Shown: piece after piece, positions 52,275 to 63,036 of the stretch
Numbering within the stretch: position 1 is the stretch's first letter
How the letters are laid out: each line of letters begins with the position of its first letter
Assembly: GCA_009103225.1 (NCBI GenBank)
Contig: RHPI01001715.1
Span: 1,260,428 to 1,324,427, forward strand
DNA length: 64,000 nucleotides
Direction of reading: 5' to 3'
From: Chlorokybus atmophyticus
Taxonomy: Eukaryota; Streptophyta; Chlorokybophyceae; Chlorokybales; Chlorokybaceae
The notes under the pieces: generated by a model
Seen by the model: only the letters and a program-made list of their open reading frames with translations
Database searches by the model: none
What the model was told of the DNA's origin: nothing
Program-made: the position numbers and the translations under genes

Positions 52275-52943
52275 CTATTTCTCGTCCCTCTGCTGCTTGG
52301 CCTTCTGTGCATTCTGCTTCGCATAGCACTTGGCCTCCCCATGACCTGGCTTCTTGCAGAAGCTGCAAGTGATGGTGGATTGTACCGCGTTGTAAGGGCC
52401 AGCAGGCTGAGATGTTTTCGCCTTTTTAACAAAGAGTTTGTTGTCAGTGGCCGGGCGCTTTGCAGCTGAAGTCGGGGCTGCCTCTTTTATTGTGGTTTGC
52501 ATGTTTGCGTGAGAACGCTTCACACTATCCACAGCAGCAACCATCTGCATCAGCATTGGTAAATCCGTCGAGCCCCATTCTTGCAAACTGGCGGGGTTGA
52601 CGGCCACATGCTGAACGAGATCTGTGTCCGAGCCACGCCTGAAAATATCCAGCTGATCAGCATCACTGATGGGTAATTTGCCAGCATTAATCTTGTCTCT
52701 GACAAAAGACTGAAAATCCTGGATACATTGCTGAACCGGACGCCCGTTCTGACGCATATTGTGCAGCTAGTTGCGAGCAACCTGGGCAGGATCTGCGCCA
52801 CCATAGCGCTGCTCCATAAAAGAGCACAACTGATTCACTTCCCGCCCGAGGTTCGTATCCCTTTGCTTACGGCGGTACCACTCTGCCAGAGCATCATTTG
52901 GGATCAGCAACTCAGCTACACGCAACTTCCCCTCCTCACAAAA
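52275..52943 (-). pseudogene. Gypsy element 1 gag, truncated and with a premature stop
   Basis: One frame runs through IPNDALAEWYRRKQ and MEQRYGGADPAQ, a TAG at about 52767, then QDFQSFVRDKI and a CCHC zinc knuckle CSFCKKPGHGEAKC. Gag packages element RNA; the knuckle binds nucleic acid. The N-terminal part is missing because element 2 inserted at 52944. The first codons of the open frame are LTR sequence, not gag. Confidence 0.88.
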
Positions 52944-53624
52944 TGTAACAGCCTGGACCCTTTCCATATTTTAGTGCATGTATAATATGTGTTTTACCCT
53001 TTTCTGGCTTAATAAAGGGTTTTGTAAGGCTTTATTGGGCCCTTCTGGCGCCGGCTCTACTGCAGGGCGCGACTTCGCTTTCGCCAGAAGCTGCCAACCT
53101 GCGACGTGCTTGCCGCCGAGCCAATAGCGACGTGACTGCCGCGGCATGTGACGTCACACCTGACTAGACTGTGCCAGGTGACGCGGACTTCGCAGTCAGC
53201 GACCTGCTGTGCAGTACCTTACGATGCGGAGTGCACAGTCAGCTGCCGCGCGAAAGGTACCCGATGCGAGGGGCAGCAGCCTGCACTTATACTGTCCTTT
53301 GGATTTTGTAAATCATGAACAAAATGCCTGGTTATTAACCTACTTAGTTTTGGTGCTGGTATAAATAGGAAAACCCTGTGTAATACAACCAACTTTACTT
53401 TCTGCTCTCTGCTGTGAGTATACTGGTGTATGCTTGAGAGAGGCGTGATCCAAGGTACACTGCTGCGTTCTTGCTTGATGTGAGAAGTAGTAGTGTTCGT
53501 GTGCGCGCTTAACGCATGCGTATGCGCGAGGGAAGGCAAGGTTCCGGTGTGAAGACTGTGCTCAGTGTGCACACATGTGTTGTATGACTTGTGTGCTGTG
53601 TATGTGAGCACGAGCATCGTTACA
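52944..53624 (+). repeat. 5' LTR of element 2
   Basis: Starts TGTAACAGCC and ends ATCGTTACA (TG...CA), 681 bp, with a matching truncated copy from 58446. It contains a TATAAATA promoter box at 53360-53367. It is followed directly by the primer-binding site. Confidence 0.92.
53360..53367 (+). promoter_or_regulatory. TATA box of element 2 LTR promoter
   Basis: TATAAATA sits in GGTATAAATAGG within U3 of the LTR, and the same box recurs at 58863-58870 in the 3' LTR. Confidence 0.7.
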
Positions 53625-53640
53625 GTGGTATCGGAGCCCT
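53625..53640 (+). promoter_or_regulatory. Primer-binding site of element 2
   Basis: GTGGTATCGGAGCCC directly follows the LTR. TGGTATC(A/G)GAGC is the usual site complementary to initiator methionine tRNA in Ty3/gypsy elements. Confidence 0.8.
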
Positions 53641-53692
53641 TTGAGTGGTTGGCTTTCTTGTTTTAAGGGGATATTGACTATCTCTTTGGTGT

Positions 53693-54770
53693 GTGAGGTA
53701 TTTTTTTGTTTATGGACGCTACCAGGATGATGCACGTGTTGTGGAGCTTCAGCAAGTGCTGGTGGCTGCTCATGAGGAGCTGCAACGTGTCCAAGCATCT
53801 GCCCAAGCTCAAGCGGCACAATTTCAACAAGCCATGGCGCAGGCTCGCGCGTCCGCGTCCGTTACAGCTCCTGTGGTTGCTCTATCAGCCTCTCGTCATG
53901 TGAAGCTACCAAAACCAAAGTCATTCAAGGGTCAAAGGGACGGTGACTGTGTCGACGAGTGGGTGTTTGCCGTTTTGACATGGTTGAAGCTCACCGAGGT
54001 ACCCATACATCTTCATGTCGATGTGGCTGCTACTTTCTTTGAGGAAGCTGCACTTGTGTGGTGGCGTCATCGTTGTGCTCATGTGGAAGCTGGTCTTGAG
54101 GTTCCTTTCACTACCGTGGCTGAGCTGGCTGCTGAGGTGAAGAAACAGTTCGAACCGGTGGAGAGTGTGAAGACGGCACGCGACCAACTCTCTACACTTG
54201 TGCAATCGCAGTCCGTGATGGTTTATACCTCTGCGTTTCAGCGTCTTGTGCTCTCCGCACCCAACATGACTGAGGAGGAGTAGCTAGACCGCTACACGCG
54301 CGGGTTGAAGACTCTTTGTCGCAAGGAAGTTGAGCTTCGTGACGCGAAGATTCTCGCGGAGGCCATTCGCATTGCCGAGCGTACGGACGTGTTGTACTTC
54401 AAGGGGAGTGCCAAATACGCTGATCGTGGACACTTCAATCAGTCTCATGGAGGTTCGTATCACTCGTACGCATCTGTTGGGGCTGGTTCGGGAGCTGTAG
54501 CAGCTCATGGGGCTGGCTCGGGGCCAATTCCAATGGAGTTGGGTGCTCTCCATGTCTCCAAGAAGGGGACAAGGGGTCGAGAAGATTCCAAGGCAGCTCA
54601 AAAGTGTTGAGAGTGCTCTTCCGCTGATCATGTGCGCTCTAGCTGCCCCGTCTTTAAAGCAAAGTCTGCTGCACATGCCCGCAACGCTCGCGGCGGTGGA
54701 CGCGTGAACATGGTGGAGGAGGATATGTTACAGCCGGGAAACGGCTCACCTCAATAGCTAAAGAGGCTCC
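53693..54770 (+). pseudogene. Gag of element 2, with internal stops
   Basis: A coiled N-terminus leads to the gag core (VKLPKPKSFKGQRDGD, VDEWVFAVLTWLK, ALVWWRHRC). A TAG at 54281 interrupts PNMTEEE before LDRYTRG, and a TGA at 54608 falls inside the zinc knuckle, where element 3 has an intact CYACGSTEH. The protein therefore cannot be made whole. Confidence 0.9.
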
Positions 54771-54777
54771 TGCTGGG

Positions 54778-55977
54778 GTGGTGATGCAGCCTCACTATGA
54801 TGTTGAAGGTCCAGCGGCTGGCGTGGAAGCATTGTTGACGGTTGGCGGCATGTGCGCAACGGCAACGCAAAGCGGTATGGTTCGTGTGCCCGATAAGGCG
54901 AGGCAGCTGTTTGGAGTCATGGCTCTGATCCGAAAGGGCAATGGGCCTTGGATGGAGTGTAAGATGCTAGTGGATTGTGGCACGAACAGCAACTTTATGA
55001 GTCGTGAGGTTGCGCGTCGGCACAAGTGGCTGTCATGGGCAAATGCTGGCTCGGTGGCTCTAGCGGACGGCTATGCGCCAGTAGGAGGAGCTTCTAAGCA
55101 AAGCAATGAGCTTCAGATGCATGTGGGGATGATGAAGGATCGCCTACGCTTTTGCTGCATCGAGCTGAACAATGGCTTTGATGGCATTTTGGGGCTGCCT
55201 TGGCTTTGGACACATAACCCCGTTATTGATGAGAGGAAGAGCGTGCTCGCTGCTCCGGAAGCCGGTGGTGAGGTTTTAGTGTGCTTCAATGCTTCAATGC
55301 AAGGCGAGTGTGTGGTTCAAGAGCGTGTCAGCTGCGTCGAGGCTACTAGCAATGTGCTGCATACGCGTGACGCGCACGACACGAAGGCACGCCAGCAAGC
55401 TGTACCACAACATGCTTCTAGCTCAAGGGGAGAGGTTCCGGAGCTGGTGTCACGAGTTTCTAAGACCGAGATGGAGCAGATCTGATCCGGGAACGACGTG
55501 AAGGATGCATGGCTGTGCATGGTGCGTGAGACACCTCCCAAGTCGGACTTGGAGCTGGTCGGCACTGTTTCGGAGAGTTCGGAGGACCCCGAGGTGCAGA
55601 AGTTGCTTGAGGAGTTCAAAGACGTCATGGTGGATGGGCTACCAGCTGGTCTGCCACCCACGCGAAGTGTTGATCACCGTGTGGAGCTGATAGAGGGCGT
55701 GCACAAGCCGCCGTACAGACCGGTGTACAAATTGTCTCCGGCTGAGCTCGAAGAGGCGAGGAACCAAGTCGAGAACCTTCTACAACGTGGGTACATCAGG
55801 CACAGCAAGTCTCCGTACGGTGCACCTATCCTATCTGTACGTAAGAAGAGCGGAGCCTTGCGCATGTGCATCGACTATCGGCCACTCAACAACATCACCA
55901 AGAAGAATGTGTTCCCTTTGCCACGCATTGATGAGTTGTTGGAGCAGCTCGAGGGTTCTTCTCAAGCTTGGACCTAG
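54778..55977 (+). pseudogene. Protease and RT N-terminus of element 2
   Basis: The protease motif reads MLVDCGTNSNFMS (DCGT instead of DSGA, so the active-site triad is altered), with FDGILGLPWLW downstream. A TGA at 55483 precedes the RT part ([41 protein letters not shown]). Frame is lost at 55965 in what should be QYFTTLDLAGGY. Confidence 0.9.
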
Positions 55978-57030
55978 CTGGTGGCTACCACCAGATCCGT
56001 GTTGCACCTGAAGACGTTGAGAATACGGCTTTCAACACTCGCTACGGCCACTACGAGTGGTTGGTGATGTCCTTTGGCATGACAAACGCTCCGGCAACCT
56101 TTCAAACCTTGATGAATGAGATCTTTGCTGATCTGATTGGCAAGGGTGTGCTAGTGTACCTCGACGACATCCTTGTGTACATGAAGAGCAAGAGGGAGCA
56201 CGTGGTGTTGCTACGCAAGGTGATGCAGTGTTTACGTCTACACAAGTTGTTTGCTCAGCTCAACAAGTGCCGCTTCTTGCTTGAGAAGGTAGATTACCTT
56301 GGCCACATTGTATCTAAGCAAGGAATTAAGGCGGACCCGAATAATATTGCCGCGATGCGCAATTGGGCTACTCCGAATGACGTGAAGGGGGTCATGTCGT
56401 TCCTAGGGCTTGCCGGCTACTATCGCAAGTTTGTGAAGGGCTTCTCGCACTTGGCGGCACCATTGACGGCGTTGCTAAGAAAGGGGGTGGCTTGGAGCTG
56501 GTCGGAGGCTGCAATAAAGGCATTTTCTGACTTGAAAGCGGCCCTAACAACGGCTCCCGTGCTGCTGCATCCTAACATGCAATTGCCTTTCGTGGTGGCG
56601 TGCGATGCGTCCAACAAGGCCATTGGGGCAGTTTTGCAGCAAGATCACGGCAACGGCTTGCAACCGGTGGCCTATTTCAGCAAGAAGATAAGCGGATCTG
56701 AGCTCAATTACCCCCGTTCATGAGAAGGAATTGTTGGCGCAGGTGCTAGCGCTACGGCAATGGCGTTGTTTCCTTGAAGGCAAGCGCTTCACACTTGAAA
56801 CGGACCACTCGCCATTGAGGTACCTTCAAACCCAGCCTCATCTCTCGCGTTGGCAAGCTCGTTGGCTTGAGTTCTTTCAACTCCTTGACTTTGAAGTGAA
56901 GTACAAGCCCGGCTCTTCAAACAAGGTGGCGGACGCGTTGAGTCGCCAACTCAATGCGCTCGAAACGGTGGTGCAAGTGCAGCCCGCGTGGTTGGATCCG
57001 AGCCTTGTTGCACGAGGACGCGGTAGGTGA
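55968..57030 (+). pseudogene. RT palm/thumb and RNase H of element 2
   Basis: Contains [23 protein letters not shown], the catalytic VYLDDILVY, FLGLAGYYRKF and the RNase H start VVACDASNKAIGA. A frameshift at about 56720 separates it from ELLAQVLALRQW and LETDHSPLRYL, the rest of RNase H. Confidence 0.93.
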
Positions 57031-58445
57031 CAAGACTATCAAGGCGCTGGAGAATGGGTCTGAGCATAGTGGCCTTTGGGCATTGAAGGAGGGGCTGCTA
57101 TGGCATGGCGATGGCATGTACATACCCAACATTGCGCATATGCGCGTAGCATTGATGAGAAGCGCATGACGTGCCAATGGCTGGTCATCAAGGGCTGGAA
57201 CGGACGTTGGCCTTGTTGAAACAGAGACTTTTCTGGTCGGAGATGCATTGTGATGTTAAAGACTATGTGGCATTGTGCGACACTTGTCAAAGGGTGAAGG
57301 CGAGCAATCAACGCACCAGCGGGCTGCTCCAACCATTGCCGATACCTTTGACAAAGTGGGAGCAAGTTACTCTCGACTTCAGTACAGGGCTGCCACGTAC
57401 ACGCGAAGGGCATGATGCTATCTTGGTGTTTGTTGACAAGACCAGCAAATGGTGCGATTGGCGCCATGTACGGAGACTTGCACGGCTCCTGAGGCTGCCA
57501 AGCTGGTCATCAAGCATGTGGTGCGGTCTCATGGCCTTCCAAAGAGCATTGTAAGTGACAGAGACCCGCGGTTTACTGTGTGTGTGTGAAAAGCTCTCCA
57601 CTTAGCTCTAGGCACGAGCTTGAAGTTCAGCACCGCGTACCACCCCGAAACGGACGGCCAAACTGAGCGCGCCAACCGCGTGATTGAGGACATGTTACGG
57701 TGCTATGTGAACAGCCGTCAAGACAATTGGGGAGACATGCTGGAGCTGACCGAGTTCACCATCAACAACCACAAAAGTGCAAGCACGGGCGTGACACCTT
57801 TCCTCATGAACTAAGGGCAACATCCTTTGACGCCATTGACGGCGTGGGTGCCTAGCATGCAAAGCTCCAACGTGGAGGCCGTGGATGGCTTTCTTGTGAG
57901 GTGTGCAGACATTACAAAGGCAGCTCGTGAGGCTTTAATTATGGCACAAAACAGGCAAAAGCAATACGCCGATGCACATCGCAAGCATGTTATCTTTTCG
58001 GAGGGTGATCGCGTGATGCTCTCTACGAAGCATGTGCAGCTGGTCACAGGTGTGCGCAAGCTGAGTGAACGATTGTTGGGGCCTTTCAATGTAATCAAGG
58101 TCATCTCGGAGGTAGCGTACAAGCTGGAGCTGCCTAATACCATGCACGTGCACCCCGTTTTTCATGTTTCGCTCCTTAAAGCTTACAAGGGGGAGCCGCC
58201 ACCTCGCCCGCCTCCGGTTTTAGTTCGTGAGGGCCAAGCTGAGTGGGAGGTGGAGGCAATTGTCAAGGATAGGCTGGTGGGAGGTGTGCGCAAGTTTTTG
58301 GTAAAGTAGCGCGGCTATCCCATGCACGAGGCAACGTACGAATCTGAGGAGAATTTCCCCAACGCCGAACAGATTTTGCAGGAGTACAAGGCCAAGGGAG
58401 GCACTCGTCAGCCTCGAGGGCAAAGCTTCCATAGGGGGGAAGGGG
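57031..58445 (+). pseudogene. Integrase and chromodomain of element 2
   Basis: Three blocks hold GHQGLERTLALLKQ with CDTCQRVK (zinc finger), LDFSTGLPRTREGHDAIL and FVDKTSKW, then TAYHPETDGQTERANRV and a GPFNVIKVISEVAYKLELP C-terminal domain. The end is a chromodomain, EWEVEAIVKDRLVGGVRKFL, in which the conserved Trp of the LVKW motif is a TAG stop (58306-58308), followed by RGYPMHEATYE. The purine tract AGGGGGGAAGGGG (58433-58445) primes plus-strand synthesis. Confidence 0.92.
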
Positions 58446-58889
58446 TGTAATCGCCTAAGCCCTTTTCCATATTTTAATGCATGTATAATATGTGTTTTAC
58501 CCTTTTTTGGCTTAATAAAGGGTTTTGTAAGGCTTTATTGGGCCCTTCTGGCGCCGGCTCTACTGCAGCGCGCGACTTCGCCTTCGCCAAAAGCTGCCAA
58601 CCTGCGACGTGCTTGCCGCCGAGCCAATAGCGATGTGACTGCCGCGGCATGTGACGTCACACCTGACTAGATTGTGCCAGGTGACGCGGACTTCGCAGTC
58701 AGCGACCTGCTGTGCAGTACCTTACGACGCAGAGTACACAGTCAGCTGCCGCGTAAAAGGTACCCGACGCGAGGGGCAGCAGTTTGAACTTATACAGTCC
58801 ATTAGATTTGGTAAATCATGAAAAAAATGCCTGGTTATTAACCTACTTGGTTTTGGTGCTGGTATAAATAGGAAAACCCTGAGTAATAC
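58446..58889 (+). repeat. 3' LTR of element 2, cut by element 3
   Basis: Begins TGTAATCGCC after the polypurine tract and is collinear with 52944 onward up to GAGTAATAC, where the LTR of element 3 starts. About 230 bp of its right end is missing from the window. Confidence 0.93.
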
Positions 58890-59561
58890 TGTAACAGTCA
58901 AGGCCAAATTCTGTGATTTTCATGGCCGTTTTAGGCCTTATTTGCAAGGTACATGTTTTTAATGACTTGTGGCGGATATCGGCGAGTTATGAGTCTGCCG
59001 CGGATATCGACCGGGGCCCCAAGACCAGTCCGGAAGGTGCCAGAAAACGGAGGGCCAGTCGAGAAGGGCTCGACCAGATTTCCGGAAGGGCCTGGCGCCA
59101 GGTAGTACAACTTGACCATATGAGCAGCAAATTAGGAGATCTTTGGTGCGTTGGAAAGGTCTAGAAGGGTACTACAAGATTCTGCAAGAATATCTTAGCT
59201 TCTAGTTTTGTCTAGCGCTAGAATCGTCTAGACAGTAGCATGTGCAGACTGGTAGGTATAAAAGTGACATTCTACAATTTGCAATACAACCTTTAGCTCC
59301 CTAGTTTCTAGTGTGCAAGCTTGGTGGTGGTTAGCAGGGGTTGCTAGCGTGTGGCCACTGGTGTGTGCTTGCTTGTGTGACGATCCAAGGCGCTACACAA
59401 GTCGGTGTGTAGCTTCGAGCGCATGCGCGTGCGTACGCGAGTGGCGGGGCGCGTGTGTGTGCTTGGCAGAGGGGGCAAGGTTCCGGTGTGAATACCGTGT
59501 CTTGGTGAGAGGGTTGTGGATTGGACCAACTCACAGGTGACAAGGCACGAGCACCGTCACA
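58890..59561 (+). repeat. 5' LTR of element 3
   Basis: TGTAACAGTC to CACCGTCACA, 672 bp, with TATAAAA at 59257-59263. It is the same length as, and only slightly diverged from, the solo LTR at 63100-63771. Confidence 0.96.
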
Positions 59562-59578
59562 ACTGGTATCGGAGCACG
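59562..59578 (+). promoter_or_regulatory. Primer-binding site of element 3
   Basis: CTGGTATCGGAGCACGG follows the LTR after one base and matches the initiator-tRNA-Met type site of element 2. Confidence 0.8.
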
Positions 59579-59655
59579 GTTTACGAAGGTGAGAGAGGAA
59601 GTGTGTGGGCGTTTACACTTTTCATTCGGAAGCGGAGTGTAGTGTGTTAGTGGAG

Positions 59656-60684
59656 ATGGAGGATGCTCGCATGGAAGAGCTTCAAGCTGCCATCTTGGCA
59701 CTGAGGGAAGAGCTTCATCACACTCAAGCGGCGGCACAAGCACAACGCGAGGCGTATGAGCATGCGATGGCGCGTGTACAAATTCCCATGGCATCAAGCT
59801 CGCGCGTGCATGTGAAGGTGCCAAAGCCCAAGCCATTCAAGGGTCAACGTGATGGAGATGCAGTGGATGAATGGATTTTTCAAGTATCGTCTTGGTTGAA
59901 GCTCACGGAGGTGCCCACGCATCTGCACGTGGAGGTTGCAGCGACATTGCTTGAAGGTGCAGCACTTGTGTGGTGGAGGCATCGATGTACGCGTGTTGCA
60001 AACGGGTTGGCGCTACCATTGACCACCATGGAAGAGTTGGCACTGGAGGTCAGGCATCAATTTGTTCCCGTTGAGAGCGTGAAGGCCGCACGCGACAAAC
60101 TTGCAGCCCTTGTGCAAATGGGGTCGGTGATGGCGTACACGGCCGCGTTTCAGCGATTGGTGATGTCCATACCCAATATGACCGAGGAGGAGCAGTTGGA
60201 CAGGTATACACGTGGTTTAAAACCTTTGGGGCGTAAAGAAGTGGAGCTACGGGACCCGAAGACACTCGCGGAGGCTATATGCATCGCGGAGCGTCTCGAC
60301 GCGTTGTACTTCAAGTCCACCACAAGAAACACTGACTGGAGGCAAAGGCATGATGATCAGCCCCGGGGAGGCGTTCAACATGCATGGAGACGAGGAGAAC
60401 CAAGCTTAGCACTTGCAAATGGAGGTGGAGCTGACTCTGGGCCTGCACCAATGGAGGTGGGTGCCATACACACACATGGAAGTGAGGCGAAGCACGGCGG
60501 ACGTGGTGAAAGAGGTAAAGGTGTGCGCAAGTGTTATGCGTGTGGGTCGACGGAGCATTTGGCGTACGGATGCCCCAAACGAAGCACGCAAAGGCCAACA
60601 CCGGATGGCAACCCTCGCCGTGATCGTCGCGTCAACACCATGGAGCAAAATGGCGTGGAGCAGGAAAACGACTTCCCCCAGTAG
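59656..60684 (+). CDS. Gag of element 3, intact
   Basis: About 342 residues from the ATG at 59656 (MEDARMEELQ); an upstream in-frame ATG at 59605 would add 17. A coiled N-terminus is followed by the retrotransposon gag core VKVPKPKPFKGQRDGD, VDEWIFQVSSWLK and ALVWWRHRC, then PNMTEEEQLDRYTRGLK. The C-terminal zinc knuckle is CYACGSTEHLAYGC. Gag assembles the cytoplasmic particle. The stop at 60682 overlaps an open pol frame, which suggests translational recoding. There is no internal defect, unlike elements 1 and 2. Confidence 0.93.
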   Translation: MEDARMEELQAAILALREELHHTQAAAQAQREAYEHAMARVQIPMASSSRVHVKVPKPKPFKGQRDGDAVDEWIFQVSSWLKLTEVPTHLHVEVAATLLEGAALVWWRHRCTRVANGLALPLTTMEELALEVRHQFVPVESVKAARDKLAALVQMGSVMAYTAAFQRLVMSIPNMTEEEQLDRYTRGLKPLGRKEVELRDPKTLAEAICIAERLDALYFKSTTRNTDWRQRHDDQPRGGVQHAWRRGEPSLALANGGGADSGPAPMEVGAIHTHGSEAKHGGRGERGKGVRKCYACGSTEHLAYGCPKRSTQRPTPDGNPRRDRRVNTMEQNGVEQENDFPQ

Positions 60685-62432
60685 GTGAGGAGGCTTCTGC
60701 TGGGGATAGGAGGGAGCCTCATGCACGGACGGATGCTGTGACATTTCCATTAAAGAAGCAAGAGGAGATGGCTTTAAACGCGCCAATGGTGGTGAGTTAT
60801 GCAAACGAGGAGACAACAAAGTACTTCGGGCTTCGAGCACACATTTGCGATGACCAAGGACGATGGAGAGAGTGTAAGCTCATGATTGATAGCGGTGCCA
60901 ACAGCAACTTCATGAGTATTGATATCGCGCGGCGTTACGGTTGGCTTTCGTCATTACGAGGAGGTGAAGTAAAGCTCGCTGATAGAGAGCCACCCTCTGG
61001 AGGTGATGGCGCTGCGTTTATGACCAAAGAGTTGTGCGTTCGCATTGGGAAGATGAAAGAGAGCATGCGATTTTGCTGCATCACCCTACGGAACGGGTTT
61101 GATGGGATTTTGGGACTACCGTGGCTATGGCAACATAATCCAGCCATCAATTGGAGGAAGTGCGTGCTCACCATCGAGCGAAACGGTGGAGAGTCCATTC
61201 AAGCTGCATCGGTCGTCATCGAGGCGCGGCACGCACAATTAGGTGGTACGACAATTGCCCAGATCTCTTATGTGCAATTGAGGAAGTTATTGTCTCCACG
61301 GAAGGCAAAGGCTGCATGGTTGTGCGTGGTGCGCGAAAACACTGCAAAGTCAGCACCGGAGCTGAGTGACGATGTTCAGACGGCTACTATAGACCCCGAC
61401 GTGTGTAAACTTGTTAAAGAATACCAAGATATCATAGTGGACGGACTTCCATCTGGTCTACCACCTCCACGGAGCGTAGACCACCGTGTGGAGCTGATTG
61501 AGGGCGTGCACAAGCCACCGTATCGACCCGTATACAAGTTGTCACCTTTGGAACTGGAAGAGGCCGAGAGGCAGGTGGCGGACTTGCTGGAAAGAGGCTA
61601 CATCAGGCCTAGTAAGTCCCCCTATGGTGCACCTATTTTGTTTGTACGAAAGAAGAACGGGAGCTTGCGCATGTGCGTCGACTACCGAGCTCTCAACAAC
61701 ATCACGAAGAGGAATTGCTTTCCACTCCCACGTATCGACGAGTTGCTGGAGCAATTGCAAGGTGCGCAGTACTTCACAACACTTGATCTTGCTGGAGGTT
61801 ATCACCAAATTCGCATCGCGCCCGAGGATGTGGAGAAAACAGCTTTTAACACACGTTATGGGCACTACGAGTGGTTGGTCATGTCCTTCGGACTTACGAA
61901 CGCACCGGCAACATTTCAAACGCTTATGAACAGCGTTTTTGCTGACTTGATTGGTAAGGGAGTCCTCGTGTACCTCGACGACATTTTGGTGTACGCGACA
62001 ACAAAGGAGGAGCACGTGGCACTTCTACGGCGCGTGTTGCAGCGTTTGCGCGAACACAAGTTGTACGCCCAGCTACAGAAGTGCAAATTCTTGCTTCGAG
62101 AGGTGGAGTACCTAGGCCACATTGTGTCGCATGAAGGCATCAAGCCGGACCCCAACAAAGTGCAGGTGGTGCGCGAGTGGGCTGCCCCGACCAATGTAAA
62201 GGAGGTGATGTCCTTTTTAGGCCTTGCGGGGTATTATCGCAAGTTTATCATGGGGTTTTCGCGCATAGCTGCTCCCTTGACTACCCTACTCAAGAAGGGA
62301 AAGCATTGGAGCTGGTCAGCAACAGAGGAACATGCATTTGCTGCGTTGAAGAAGGCGCTAACGGAGGCACCAGTCCTGGCTCACCCCAACACAGGGCTTT
62401 ATACGCGCGGACCAGTCGTACGCGGCCCGTAG
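60666..62432 (+). CDS. Pol of element 3, protease to RT, truncated before RNase H
   Basis: This frame is -1 relative to gag and is open from before the gag stop. It has a protease with the normal LMIDSGANSNFMS triad and FDGILGLPWLW. The RT is complete: [63 protein letters not shown], catalytic VYLDDILVY, and thumb FLGLAGYYRKFI. After LAHPNTGL at 62394 the frame enters unrelated repeat DNA and stops ten codons later. RNase H and integrase are missing, so the copy cannot transpose alone. Confidence 0.93.
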   Translation, partial: KRLPPVGEEASAGDRREPHARTDAVTFPLKKQEEMALNAPMVVSYANEETTKYFGLRAHICDDQGRWRECKLMIDSGANSNFMSIDIARRYGWLSSLRGGEVKLADREPPSGGDGAAFMTKELCVRIGKMKESMRFCCITLRNGFDGILGLPWLWQHNPAINWRKCVLTIERNGGESIQAASVVIEARHAQLGGTTIAQISYVQLRKLLSPRKAKAAWLCVVRENTAKSAPELSDDVQTATIDPDVCKLVKEYQDIIVDGLPSGLPPPRSVDHRVELIEGVHKPPYRPVYKLSPLELEEAERQVADLLERGYIRPSKSPYGAPILFVRKKNGSLRMCVDYRALNNITKRNCFPLPRIDELLEQLQGAQYFTTLDLAGGYHQIRIAPEDVEKTAFNTRYGHYEWLVMSFGLTNAPATFQTLMNSVFADLIGKGVLVYLDDILVYATTKEEHVALLRRVLQRLREHKLYAQLQKCKFLLREVEYLGHIVSHEGIKPDPNKVQVVREWAAPTNVKEVMSFLGLAGYYRKFIMGFSRIAAPLTTLLKKGKHWSWSATEEHAFAALKKALTEAPVLAHPNTGLYTRGPVVRGP

Positions 62433-62760
62433 ACCACGTCTGGTACGTTGTAGCGTACCAGTGCCGCGACTGGTCCGGCATGATCGAACCACTGGTGGTC
62501 CGGCCCCGGAGCCCGCCGATATGGTCCGAATGACCGGACCAGGGCTGGTGGCGTGTCCCGCGGCTTGTAGACCGGTACAGCACTGGTCAGCACGCGGCCT
62601 GAGCAGTAGGACCAAGGCTGGTCGCATGCCCTGCGGCCTATGAGCCAGGGCAGCACTGGTACAGAATGCATGTACTGTACGGACCAATTATGTCCTCACA
62701 AGCGGGACCAAGCTGCACTGGTACGGTTGCAAGCGGCCCTCATAGACCATGCATGGTTCC
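62395..62760. repeat. Degenerate tandem repeat of about 72-73 bp units
   Basis: Units starting GGACCA occur at 62536, 62609 and 62681, each with a GGCTGGT.GCRTG, GCGGC and GCACTGGT block in order. Less clear units extend to 62407. CTGGT and ACCAG alternate, so the strand can also fold. It directly abuts the broken pol of element 3. Confidence 0.72.
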
Positions 62761-63036
62761 GAAACCGAAACAGCTCTTTTGGATCATTGATATATTATGA
62801 TAACCAACGGTGAAGAATGACGTCGGAAGCATACGACACATCTCACCTGGTCCGTTGCTCCCAAGGTCACGTGCGCCAATGCTAAACGAGTAGCAGGCAC
62901 TGGGCATGCATGGTCCCCTGTCCATTTGCTAGGGTTTTGGGCTTGCGCTGCAGTCTCGGCGGCGGCGGCGGCGGCGGGGGCGGTGGCGAAAACCTTTGGA
63001 ACAGCTGGTTTCGTGGGTACTACGCATGCACCCAGC

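Larger units (their letters stand above)
48977..52943 (-). mobile_element. Ty3/gypsy chromovirus 1, decayed internal region
   Basis: On the minus strand the order is gag with zinc knuckle, protease, reverse transcriptase, RNase H, integrase and a chromodomain remnant, which is the Ty3/gypsy order. The frames are broken by stops and shifts. The 5' part of gag is cut at 52943 by the LTR of element 2, so element 1 was there first. Its 5' LTR is not in this window. Confidence 0.93.
52944..58889 (+). mobile_element. Ty3/gypsy chromovirus 2, full set of domains but inactive
   Basis: The 5' LTR is 52944-53624 and the truncated 3' LTR 58446-58889. Between them lie a primer-binding site, gag, protease, RT, RNase H, integrase and a chromodomain. 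Stops and frameshifts interrupt gag and pol at several points. It is inserted in gag of element 1, and element 3 is inserted in its 3' LTR, giving a clear age order 1, 2, 3. Confidence 0.95.
58890..62394 (+). mobile_element. Ty3/gypsy chromovirus 3, 5' two-thirds, youngest copy
   Basis: It has an intact 672-bp 5' LTR, a primer-binding site, a full gag ORF and a pol ORF that is open from protease through the RT thumb. It ends abruptly at 62394 where RNase H should begin; integrase and the 3' LTR are absent. It lies in the 3' LTR of element 2. Its proteins are close to those of element 2, so they belong to one lineage. Confidence 0.94.
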
